DNA of 5,932 nt from a bacterium (GTDB lineage: Bacteria > Nitrospinota_A > UBA7883 > JACRGQ01). Of the stretch, positions 1-5,722 are shown one piece after another. Location: assembly GCA_021815535.1 (NCBI GenBank), contig JAKAGL010000165.1, positions 1-5,932 of the forward strand, read 5' to 3'. The notes beneath the pieces are model-generated. The model saw only the letters and a list, made by a program, of their open reading frames with translations, did no database searches and had not been told where the DNA came from. The first letter of the stretch is position 1. Each line of letters opens with the position of its first letter. Made by a program: the position numbers and the translations under genes.

Positions 1-127
1 TTTCAAAAAATAAAGTGGCATAATTACACGGTTTCTTGGTGCGCGCACATGCGCCCCAAAAGTATGAAAAACGATTGCGCATTAACCGCAAGCTAGCCGA
101 AAATAACAGGTTAAAGGGTTACAATAG
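1..127 (+). promoter_or_regulatory. Upstream region of the dksA-like gene
   Basis: This is non-coding sequence ahead of the dksA-like gene. It contains a perfect 10-base palindrome, GTGCGCGCAC, at 39-48. The pentamer TGCGC occurs three times, at 40-44, 50-54 and 76-80. A 5-base inverted repeat, TTGCG (75-79) and CGCAA (87-91), has a 7-base loop. A purine-rich AAAGGG at 113-118 lies 9 bases before the ATG and is the likely ribosome binding site. I found no -35/-10 pair good enough to call; TTGCGC at 75-80 is a weak -35 candidate without a good -10. The upstream gene lies outside the window, so co-transcription from further left cannot be excluded. Confidence 0.3.
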
Positions 128-520
128 ATGAAAAAAGAGTACAAAGAGCTTTTAAATGCCCTCCTGAAACGCAGGGATGAACTGATCGCACTGGAAGGCC
201 ACACAGGTCAAAAAGGCTTGGAAAACCTTGAACTCGGTCACGGCGATGATATGGATATTGCCGAGTCGGTCGTCGAGCAGGAGATGTCGATGACGATTCG
301 CAACCGCGCGTCCCGGGAGATCATTCTCATTGATGAATCAATTGAAAAGCTTCACCGGGGGGCATACGGCATCTGCGAAAGCTGCGAACAGGAGATTGAA
401 ACTAAACGGCTTAAAGCACGGCCATTCGTTAAATATTGCATCGACTGCCAAACCGAAATGGAAAAAAACACCGAAGAAAGCACTCCCGGAGGCGGGTTCC
501 AATTCGGAAAACTGGAATAA
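128..520 (+). CDS. dksA: DksA/TraR-family zinc-finger transcription factor
   Basis: The product has 130 residues. Proteins of this family bind in the secondary channel of RNA polymerase and, with ppGpp, adjust promoter activity; in E. coli DksA mediates the stringent response. The N-terminal part (about 1-75) is rich in charged and hydrophobic residues and should form the coiled-coil hairpin. D40, D43 and A45 form a DxxDxA motif at the expected hairpin tip, the feature that separates active DksA-type proteins from many degenerate relatives. The C-terminal zinc finger is complete, with C83/C86 and C104/C107 in CxxC-x17-CxxC spacing, followed by a helical segment and a Gly-rich tail. At 130 residues it is shorter than E. 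coli DksA (151), mostly because the N-terminus is reduced. It is followed 49 bases later by rpoZ, which fits an RNA-polymerase-related locus. The start is supported by AAAGGG 9 bases upstream. Assignment as DksA rather than another TraR-type paralogue is inferred from the tip motif. Confidence 0.88.
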   Translation: MKKEYKELLNALLKRRDELIALEGHTGQKGLENLELGHGDDMDIAESVVEQEMSMTIRNRASREIILIDESIEKLHRGAYGICESCEQEIETKRLKARPFVKYCIDCQTEMEKNTEESTPGGGFQFGKLE

Positions 521-569
521 CATCCCGATATACGATACAATTGTCATTAACCTTGCGTGAGGAAATAGA

Positions 570-809
570 ATGTTTGATTTGAAAATGTATGCAAAGGCGC
601 TGACCGCGGTGCCGCAACGCTATCTCCTTGTCAATGCGATGGTTCACCGCATGCGCCAATTGCAAGGCGGCGCCGAGCCGATGGTAGAATCGGAAGGACT
701 TTCCCTGTTCGACATCTCGCTTAAAGAAATCGTTGAGGGCAAAATCGCAATCAAGCAGATCGTCGAAGAGCGGCAAACCCTTACCTTAAACGCGGAACAC
801 CTGGATTAA
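570..809 (+). CDS. rpoZ: DNA-directed RNA polymerase omega subunit
   Basis: The product is a 79-residue cytoplasmic protein matching the Rpb6/omega fold. Omega clamps the C-terminal part of beta-prime, helps assemble RNA polymerase and forms part of one ppGpp site. The conserved signature is visible as a helix at about residues 8-31, with R17-Y-L-L-V and the R27-M-R-Q-L-Q stretch (compare E. coli NRFDLVLVAARRARQMQ). A short loop with GG and a Pro-Met-Val-Glu follows, then the second helix with I49-S-L-K-E-I-V-E-G-K-I (compare ALREIEEGLI in E. coli). The length is typical of short omegas. The start has a clear Shine-Dalgarno, TGAGGA at 558-563, about 7 bases upstream. It lies downstream of dksA and 12 bases before the DUF1844 gene, so co-transcription is likely. 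A weak -10-like TACAAT at 536-541 has no convincing -35. Confidence 0.85.
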   Translation: MFDLKMYAKALTAVPQRYLLVNAMVHRMRQLQGGAEPMVESEGLSLFDISLKEIVEGKIAIKQIVEERQTLTLNAEHLD

Positions 810-821
810 TTCAGCACCGGA

Positions 822-1190
822 ATGGCTGAAGATAAAAGCTTCACCATTAATGACCGGCGCGGAACCGGCGATGGCGAAAAAGGCGCCGGAAAGGCTTCCG
901 CGCCTGCCAACGCGGAAGCAGGCAAACGTAAAACGCCCCCTGCGATCAATTTCTCCACATTCGTCCTCTCACTGTCCACCTCCGCAGCCATGAATCTGGG
1001 TGGCTATACCGACCCTGTATCGGGCCTCATACCCCGCAACCTGGAGTTGGCAAAACAATCGATAGACATCCTGGGCATCCTGGCCGAAAAAACCAAAGGC
1101 AACCTTGACGCCGACGAAAGCCACCTGCTCGATTCGGTTCTGTACGAACTGCGAATGCGGTATATTGATGAAATCAAGAAGGGGGCGTGA
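822..1190 (+). CDS. DUF1844 family protein
   Basis: The 122-residue product is cytoplasmic by appearance, with no signal peptide or membrane helix. Residues 1-41 are low-complexity, rich in Gly, Ala, Lys and Pro, and probably disordered. Residues 42-118 match the DUF1844 domain: a hydrophobic helix beginning I42-N-F-S-T-F-V-L-S-L-S-T-S-A, a loop with M57-N-L-G, then the E75-L-A-K-Q-S-I-D helix, and a final segment from L95 to I118 with D-A-D-E-S-H-L-L-D and Y-E-L-R-M-R-Y. The family has no established biochemical role that I know of. The gene starts 12 bases after rpoZ and has no good Shine-Dalgarno of its own (only CCGGA abutting the ATG), so translation probably depends on coupling to rpoZ. 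Its stop overlaps the fliN start in a GTGA arrangement. The family call is confident; the function is unknown. Confidence 0.82.
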   Translation: MAEDKSFTINDRRGTGDGEKGAGKASAPANAEAGKRKTPPAINFSTFVLSLSTSAAMNLGGYTDPVSGLIPRNLELAKQSIDILGILAEKTKGNLDADESHLLDSVLYELRMRYIDEIKKGA

Positions 1191-1552
1191 CGGTGGACGA
1201 AGAAGGAAGGCCTATTAAAGAGAGCTCGGAAGAAGAAAGCCGGGTAGTCATCGAGAAAACCGAGGAAGAGAAAAATGCACTCGCCTCCATCACAAAAGAA
1301 CTCGACCAGTATCTCGATATCCCTTTGACCGTCAGCACCGAGCTGGGACGTACCAAAATCACTGTCCGCGAAATACTGAAACTAAAAGATGGCGCCGTCA
1401 TCGAACTTCACAAGTTGGTGGGAGAACCGATGGAAATCTACATCAATGGCCTTCTTACCGCACGTGGCGAAGTGGTGGTGGTAAACGAACGCTTTGGCAT
1501 CCGCGTAACCGACGTTATCGATCCGATGGAAATCATCCGGCAAAACGCCTGA
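1187..1552 (+). CDS. fliN: Flagellar motor switch protein FliN
   Basis: The 121-residue product has the C-terminal SpoA (surface presentation of antigens) domain that builds the flagellar C-ring, where it works with FliM and FliG in torque generation, switching and export. Residues 1-38 are acidic, Glu-rich and variable, as in many FliN proteins. The SpoA domain covers about 42-113, with the characteristic L43-D-I-P-L-T-V, E52-L-G-R-T, V78-G-E-P-M-E-I-Y-I-N-G, A92-R-G-E-V-V-V-V and F103-G-I-R-V-T-D. The start is GTG, overlapping the DUF1844 stop by four bases, with AGAAGGGGG just upstream. A second in-frame GTG at 1193 is equally possible and would remove two residues. The fit is to flagellar FliN rather than the type III secretion homologue SctQ, because the domain pattern is FliN-like and the protein is short. 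It is unusual that no fliM, fliG or flagellar export gene is adjacent within the window. Confidence 0.88.
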   Translation: MTVDEEGRPIKESSEEESRVVIEKTEEEKNALASITKELDQYLDIPLTVSTELGRTKITVREILKLKDGAVIELHKLVGEPMEIYINGLLTARGEVVVVNERFGIRVTDVIDPMEIIRQNA

Positions 1553-1586
1553 ACGGCAAACTGCCCCGCGGACTGCGCCTCTTCAA

Positions 1587-4013
1587 TCAGCCAAGATGTC
1601 GGGTAATTCGGGGAATAAAGTCTTCCGGTATTATCGGTTTTGCGATGAAATCGTTCGCTCCCAATTCAAACACCCTGCGCCGGATATCGATCAGTTCCCC
1701 GCTGACGCCGGTGGAAGAGGAAATGGCGCTATTGACAATAACAGGAAGCGTTTGCAGTAATGGATTGCCCCGAATTTCACCGAGTAGCGCAAACCCGTCC
1801 ATTTCAGGCATACCAAGGTCCGTTATCAGCAATATGACTGATGTGGTTTTCAGTATCTCCAGCGCCTCTATCCCATTTGAGGCCTCAATGACCTCCACAT
1901 CCTTTATTTCCAATATGTGCTTTCTCATAATAGCGCGTTGCACTTCCTGATCATCCGCCACCAGCACCACGGGCCGGAACGGTGGAAACCGCATTGAAAA
2001 AACGGCCCCCAGCCCCTCAACCGACTCCACCATCAAATCTCCGCCATGGGCTTCCAGAATCTCCTTGCAATAGGGAAGCCCCAGTCCAGTCCCTTTTTCA
2101 CCGCCGGTCCCTATAGTGGTTGTCTTTACCTCCGATTTCAAAATATCCGGCAGAAGCGAGGCCGGTATGCCAACACCGCTATCTTTAACGGTGATGGTGT
2201 GGAGGTCGGAGGCGCCCACGGTTACGGTGTCGCCCTCACGGCAGAATTTCACGGCGTTTGAAACAAGGTTATTCAGCACTTCGGGAATGAGCGCGGTATC
2301 GGCAAATACCTTCATGCCGGGGGGAACCTCATTGAAAAACCGAATCCCTTTTTTCTCGGCGGCCGGAGAGTAATAGCCAAATGAAGATGCCGCAATATCG
2401 CGTACCGTTATGGGCCTTTTCACCACCGAGATCTTTCCCGCCTGCAACCGGCTGAGGTCGAGCAATTGATCGATCATCCCCACCAGGCCGCCGAGGTTTT
2501 TCCGCGATCTCGACAACAAATCCGCCTCTGCCGCCGTATCCAACTTATAACTTTCCTTTTCCTCCAACATCGTCATAAGGGTCATCGCATTCGCCAGCGG
2601 GCCGCGCAGATCGTGCGATACCAGTGAAATGAACTTGTTTTTGATTTTCGTGGATTCCTCAGCGAGTTCCTTTTCCAGCCGTAAAGCAGCCGTCCGTTCC
2701 TCAACCTTTACTTCCAGTTGTTCTTTCGTTTCCAGCAATATCTGATGCACCCGCACTTCGTTTTCCAGAGCGCGCGCCTGCGCTTCCTCCTTTTCCCGCC
2801 GGATGGCTTTTGTCTTGTCCTTGATGGCTTCCGAAATCGCAACCGACATGAGAATCGCTTCGGCGCAAACGCCAACATCCATTGCATGGCTGGTAATTTC
2901 AGAAAACGGCACCACGCCCAGGTGAATCAGACCATACAGCACGATCCCTACGATGCTCGACACCCATGCAAGAAGAAAGAACCGTGCGGCCCGCAAACCG
3001 TTTTTCAATGCCATCCCCCCTGCCGCCAACAGCAGAGGCGGATACACCAATGCGGTGCACACAATGATCATGTGAAGTTGGGTATAATTTGGCCACGTCA
3101 GCGATAAAAAGGTCATGAAGCCGCACGCCCAGAGGTAGCCAACCATAAGACGGTCAATACGGGGCGCCGTTACCTGCGAGTTGAGAAACACCCGCGCGAA
3201 TACAATGCCGCTTGATTCAACATACATCACGGCGAAAAGTATCGAATGTTTCGACCACCACAGCCAATTCGGCCAAAAATAGGCGTGGGCAAACCCATTG
3301 AACACCAAATTCTCAAATATCCAGCTAGAAAGATAAATAACATAGACGATACTGCTTTTTTCCTTCAGGGAAATAAACATGAACAGGTTGTAGCAAAGCA
3401 CCGCGAATAACACGCCGAAATTCAGGCCATATAAAAGCCATTCATTCCTCTGCCGCCCATGGTACGCATTCTCATTCCATAACGTGAAGGGGGTCATGAA
3501 CGTGGTATCCGTCTTAACGCGCCAATAAAGCACTGTTTCACCAGGTTCGGCGAAAAACGGGAAGATGAAACCTTGGCCGGTGATCTCGCCCTTTTCGGGC
3601 GCCTCCACCAACCCCGCCCTTTGCTCCACAAAGCCGGCCCCCGGCCGGCGAAGGTAGAACGTTACGTGGTCGAGGTGAGTGAAATCCGTTCCAAGGATCA
3701 TGTCGAGGGGGACGGTGCCGGGATTATCGACCACCGCCTTGAACCAGATGGCCGATCTGGTAAAACCAAAATAAGGCTCGTCCATCCTGCTGGGGATAAA
3801 ATGGGATTGAAATGCGGGGGATGAAACATCGGTAATGGTCAACGCCCCACCAGGGTCTTCCAAAATACCAATTTGGCGGCCCAGCTTAAAGGAAGCCGTT
3901 TTGCCATCCAGCACGATTGGCGACGCGTTGGATATTGCGGCCGGTAACGATATTAAAAGCGCGATAAACACCGCTATGAGAAAATAGGTCCCACCCCTAT
4001 TGCGATCAGCCAA
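1587..4013 (-). CDS. 7TM-DISM hybrid sensor histidine kinase with receiver domain
   Basis: The product is an 808-residue inner-membrane sensor. Residues 10-29 are a signal or anchor helix. About 35-180 resemble the extracytoplasmic 7TMR-DISMED2 domain, a carbohydrate-binding-like fold thought to sense small ligands (F82-G-F-T-R-S-A-I-W-F, then D96-N-P-G). About 192-395 form the 7TM-DISM block of seven hydrophobic helices. About 397-458 are highly charged and probably a coiled coil. HisKA follows with the phospho-acceptor H467 in S-H-D-L-R-G-P-L. HATPase_c has the N-box N582/N586, the G1 box D611-x-G-x-G and the G2 box G641-x-G-x-G. The C-terminal receiver (about 681-808) has acidic D687/D688, phospho-acceptor D732, S762 and K792, all intact. 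There is no output domain, so it should phosphorelay to a separate partner not seen here. It converges on fliN and diverges from the sulfite reductase operon. The TTG start is set by a Shine-Dalgarno. The ligand is unknown. Confidence 0.92.
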   Translation of the reverse strand: MADRNRGGTYFLIAVFIALLISLPAAISNASPIVLDGKTASFKLGRQIGILEDPGGALTITDVSSPAFQSHFIPSRMDEPYFGFTRSAIWFKAVVDNPGTVPLDMILGTDFTHLDHVTFYLRRPGAGFVEQRAGLVEAPEKGEITGQGFIFPFFAEPGETVLYWRVKTDTTFMTPFTLWNENAYHGRQRNEWLLYGLNFGVLFAVLCYNLFMFISLKEKSSIVYVIYLSSWIFENLVFNGFAHAYFWPNWLWWSKHSILFAVMYVESSGIVFARVFLNSQVTAPRIDRLMVGYLWACGFMTFLSLTWPNYTQLHMIIVCTALVYPPLLLAAGGMALKNGLRAARFFLLAWVSSIVGIVLYGLIHLGVVPFSEITSHAMDVGVCAEAILMSVAISEAIKDKTKAIRREKEEAQARALENEVRVHQILLETKEQLEVKVEERTAALRLEKELAEESTKIKNKFISLVSHDLRGPLANAMTLMTMLEEKESYKLDTAAEADLLSRSRKNLGGLVGMIDQLLDLSRLQAGKISVVKRPITVRDIAASSFGYYSPAAEKKGIRFFNEVPPGMKVFADTALIPEVLNNLVSNAVKFCREGDTVTVGASDLHTITVKDSGVGIPASLLPDILKSEVKTTTIGTGGEKGTGLGLPYCKEILEAHGGDLMVESVEGLGAVFSMRFPPFRPVVLVADDQEVQRAIMRKHILEIKDVEVIEASNGIEALEILKTTSVILLITDLGMPEMDGFALLGEIRGNPLLQTLPVIVNSAISSSTGVSGELIDIRRRVFELGANDFIAKPIIPEDFIPRITRHLG

Positions 4014-4017
4014 AACA

Positions 4018-4024
4018 GCTCCCT
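4018..4024 (-). promoter_or_regulatory. Ribosome binding site fixing a TTG start
   Basis: On the minus strand the sequence AAAAGGGAG ends five bases before the TTG at 4013-4011. There is no in-frame ATG until residue 77, which would delete the signal segment and part of the sensor domain. The TTG is therefore the best start for the hybrid kinase. Use of TTG may hold its translation low. Confidence 0.7.
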
Positions 4025-4101
4025 TTTAACCATTCAACACACCCTGGCCCGCAACAAAACCGGCCGATAAAAGAGTATAAAACATCAACCGAATAAATAT
4101 C

Positions 4102-4114
4102 GCCATGAGATGGC
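4102..4114. repeat. Short inverted repeat upstream of the kinase gene
   Basis: GCCAT (4102-4106) and ATGGC (4110-4114) form perfect 5-base arms around a 3-base centre, GAG. The site lies about 90 bases upstream of the kinase start, near where its promoter should be. It could be an operator half-site pair or chance; a single copy gives no further support. Confidence 0.25.
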
Positions 4115-4192
4115 CAAATGCTTGTTCAGTTTTACATCATTACAAATGGAAGTAACAGGATATTGTTACGCCCCTTCTACAAGACAGCTTTT

Positions 4193-4224
4193 TATCGAAT
4201 ACACAATACCCGACAATTTCGATA
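4193..4224. repeat. Inverted repeat TATCGAA...TTCGATA
   Basis: A perfect 7-base inverted repeat has arms at 4193-4199 and 4218-4224, with an 18-base spacer. It lies mid-way between the divergent genes, about 107 bases left of the rightward -35. The wide spacing and the exact arms would suit a dimeric regulator, but a chance match in AT-rich DNA is possible. Confidence 0.3.
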
Positions 4225-4330
4225 GGCTTTACAAATATCACCCCTCTGATTTTTTCATCAATCAATCAACTTATTTTATATAATATTGATTTTTTAAGCA
4301 CTAATCACAAACCCAAACCGATATTAATAG

Positions 4331-4358
4331 TTGACAAATAAGCTATGGTTTATATAAA
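4331..4358 (+). promoter_or_regulatory. Sigma-70-type promoter of the sulfite reductase operon
   Basis: A perfect -35 hexamer TTGACA (4331-4336) is followed after 16 bases by TATAAA (4353-4358), which continues as TATAAAAT. Transcription would begin near 4365, giving a leader of about 40 bases before the first ATG. The match is strong, the surroundings are AT-rich and the downstream gene reads in the same direction. This is the clearest promoter in the window. Confidence 0.65.
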
Positions 4359-4366
4359 ATGGTCGG

Positions 4367-4380
4367 CAGTTAATAAACTG
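4367..4380. repeat. Small inverted repeat at the presumed transcription start
   Basis: CAGTT (4367-4371) and AACTG (4376-4380) are perfect 5-base arms around AATA. The repeat begins just after the expected start point of the promoter at 4331-4358, a usual place for a repressor site. There is no second copy in the window, so the operator role is only a suggestion. Confidence 0.3.
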
Positions 4381-4406
4381 GTTTTATGTTGTTATAAGTT
4401 ATTTTT

Positions 4407-5450
4407 ATGGGTGATATGGTGACTACCAAGAAAAAGCTGAAAATATCTGTCGATCATAACCTTGAAGAACGGACAATCAAGCGGATTGAGGTGAATGCGG
4501 AAGTCTCGGGCAAAAAACCGACCGGAAAGATCAACTTTGCCGAATTGCGCGCGGGCGGTTTCATCAAGCAGCGCCAAAAGGACAAGTTCACCGTTCGCCT
4601 TAAATGCCCCGGCGGCAGTTTGACCCTCGACCGGCTCAAAACCATCGTGGCGGCCACCGAAAAGTTTGGCGGCGGCCAGTTGCACCTTTCCACGCGGCAG
4701 TCGATGGAAATCCTGCATGTGGATTATCACAATTTCGGGCCATTGGTGGATATGCTGAAGGAATCCGGCCAGGATGTCGCCTCCTGCGGTCCGCGCGTAC
4801 GGGTCCCTAATGCCTGCGGCGGTTGCGAATATAATCCGAACGGCATCACCGATACCCAAAAAATGGCCGAAGTGGTGGATAAAAAGTTTTTTGGATTGCG
4901 CACCCCGCACAAATTCAAGGTGTCGTTCTCTGGTTGCCCCCACGACTGCATTCACGGCACCAGCGCCGACCTCGGCTTCATCGGCGGCGTATGGCCGGTG
5001 TGGGAAGAAACCAGCTGCACCGGATGCACCATATGCGCCTCGGCCTGCGCCGAGGGAGCGATCGAATCGCACCCTGAAAGCGGCAAACCGATTTTTAAAG
5101 CTGAAAAGTGCCTTTACTGCGATGACTGTGTACGGGCCTGCCCGACTAATTCCTGGACCGCCGGGAAAACCGGCCATAGCCTGCGGGTGGGTGGCCACCA
5201 CGGAAGGCACCCGGTAAACAGCGCCATGGTGGCCCGGTTCCTCACTGACGAAGAAGCGGAAGCCGCCATCGGCGCAACCATCGCCTGGTACCAGAAAGCG
5301 GGCGAGGGAAAGGGGCGCATACGATTGGGCAACCTTTTGATGCAGGAAGGCCAGATGGAAAGCTATCGCGAGGCTTTGGCCGACGCGATTGGCCCGGAAA
5401 AACTGGTGGAGGGCATTGAACGCCCCCACAAAATAACCATCGGGAGATGA
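4407..5450 (+). CDS. Siroheme 4Fe-4S sulfite/nitrite reductase with fused ferredoxin domain
   Basis: The 347-residue protein has the compact layout of AsrC or small DsrA-like sulfite reductases and is predicted to reduce sulfite to sulfide in the cytoplasm. About 55-120 form the ferredoxin-like half-domain, with the substrate-side signature L94-S-T-R97-Q. The siroheme/4Fe-4S domain follows, with ligand candidates C137 and C140 in A-C-G-G-C-E-Y-N-P-N-G, and C177/C181 in G-C-P-H-D-C. An inserted ferredoxin has two complete clusters: C204/C207/C210/C214 and C235/C238/C241/C245. The chain then returns to the reductase fold, with G-G-H-H-G-R-H-P at 262-269. The first cluster motif departs from the usual Cx5C. 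The ATG at 4407 has no Shine-Dalgarno; ATG 4416 or GTG 4419, with weak GGGTGA ahead, are rival starts. It overlaps the TusA-like reading frame and heads a sulfur operon. The substrate is inferred as sulfite from the neighbours; nitrite is less likely. Confidence 0.85.
   Translation: MGDMVTTKKKLKISVDHNLEERTIKRIEVNAEVSGKKPTGKINFAELRAGGFIKQRQKDKFTVRLKCPGGSLTLDRLKTIVAATEKFGGGQLHLSTRQSMEILHVDYHNFGPLVDMLKESGQDVASCGPRVRVPNACGGCEYNPNGITDTQKMAEVVDKKFFGLRTPHKFKVSFSGCPHDCIHGTSADLGFIGGVWPVWEETSCTGCTICASACAEGAIESHPESGKPIFKAEKCLYCDDCVRACPTNSWTAGKTGHSLRVGGHHGRHPVNSAMVARFLTDEEAEAAIGATIAWYQKAGEGKGRIRLGNLLMQEGQMESYREALADAIGPEKLVEGIERPHKITIGR
5442..5446 (+). promoter_or_regulatory. Ribosome binding site of the TusA-like gene
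   Basis: GGGAG lies inside the last codons of the sulfite reductase gene. It touches the first in-frame ATG (5447) but is six bases from the second (5453). Proper spacing favours 5453 as the start, even though 5447 would give the classic ATGA overlap. Confidence 0.55.
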
Positions 5451-5452
5451 GC

Positions 5453-5695
5453 ATGGCGGAAGTGGTTGCGGACAAATTTATTGATATTGCCAGCGAGGTC
5501 TGTCCGATGTCGTTCGTGCTGACCAAGCTGGCCTTGGACGAACTGGAAGATGGGCAGGTACTGGAGCTCGTCTGTCAGGGCGGCGACCCGGTACGCAATA
5601 TCTCCATACAGTTAAAAGATGAAGGACACATGATCGTCAGCGTAAAAAAAGAACCAGACGGAAATTTCCGTCTGAAAGTAAGAAAAAGCGGTTAA
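5453..5695 (+). CDS. TusA-family sulfur-carrier protein (CPMS variant)
   Basis: The product has 80 residues from ATG 5453, or 82 from the overlapping ATG 5447. It has the beta-alpha-beta-alpha-beta-beta layout of TusA/SirA proteins. Numbered from 5447, I12-D-I-A-S-E-V-C19-P20 places the active cysteine at the start of helix 1. L28 to L33 with the following G36-Q-V-L-E-L, and then G46-D-P-V-R-N-I, match the family's second strand and D-P-x-x-x-x-I element. The usual motif is CPxP; here the residues after C19 are P-M-S, so the second proline is absent. TusA-type proteins carry persulfide sulfur on this cysteine for tRNA thiolation, cofactor synthesis or sulfur oxidation. Directly behind a sulfite reductase and ahead of a CysH-like gene, this one more likely serves sulfur assimilation or a sulfide/sulfite relay; that is inference from context. 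GGGAG six bases ahead supports the start used. Confidence 0.8.
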   Translation: MAEVVADKFIDIASEVCPMSFVLTKLALDELEDGQVLELVCQGGDPVRNISIQLKDEGHMIVSVKKEPDGNFRLKVRKSG

Positions 5696-5722
5696 CTAAA
5701 AAGCAGGAAGGGAAAAAGGACA

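Larger units (their letters stand above)
4014..4406. other. AT-rich divergent intergenic region
   Basis: These 393 bases separate the divergent kinase and sulfite reductase genes, and I see no open reading frame worth calling. The right two thirds (about 4120-4406) are far more AT-rich than the flanking genes. The region includes three tandem ATCA units at 4257-4268, runs of T at 4250-4255 and 4290-4295, and a TATA-rich stretch around 4276-4286. Both genes must be driven from here. The rightward promoter is recognisable. For the leftward kinase gene I see only a TATACT on the minus strand (4079-4074) as a possible -10, without a good -35. The length and composition suggest regulated divergent promoters, possibly with a bent-DNA or nucleoid-protein site. 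Confidence 0.6.

Noticed and set aside
16..32. Possible sigma-54 promoter starting TGGCA near the left edge.
   Set aside because: The GC element expected about 12 bases after the GG is absent, so the match fails at the essential position.
429..776. A 115-codon minus-strand frame crossing dksA and rpoZ.
   Set aside because: It runs through two recognised genes and their spacer without any family resemblance.
1553..1586. Possible bidirectional terminator between fliN and the kinase gene.
   Set aside because: GC-rich, but no stable hairpin and no T-run on either strand.
2718..3107. A 129-codon plus-strand frame inside the hybrid kinase gene.
   Set aside because: Antisense shadow of conserved membrane and coiled-coil coding sequence; no domain and no ribosome site.
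4257..4290. Possible FNR/CRP-like site from ATCAA and TTGAT elements.
   Set aside because: The half-sites are in the wrong order and too far apart for TTGAT-N4-ATCAA; they look like chance in AT-rich, ATCA-repeated DNA.
4774..5217. A 147-codon plus-strand frame inside the sulfite reductase gene.
   Set aside because: Fully overlapped by the real frame, with an Ala/Pro/Ser/Arg-rich composition typical of a shifted reading of GC-rich coding DNA.
4392..5429. A 345-codon open frame on the minus strand opposite the sulfite reductase gene.
   Set aside because: It is almost exactly the mirror of a strongly supported gene. Its translation has no recognisable domain and is low in coherent motifs, and it probably exists because minus-strand stop triplets are avoided by the codon use of the real gene.
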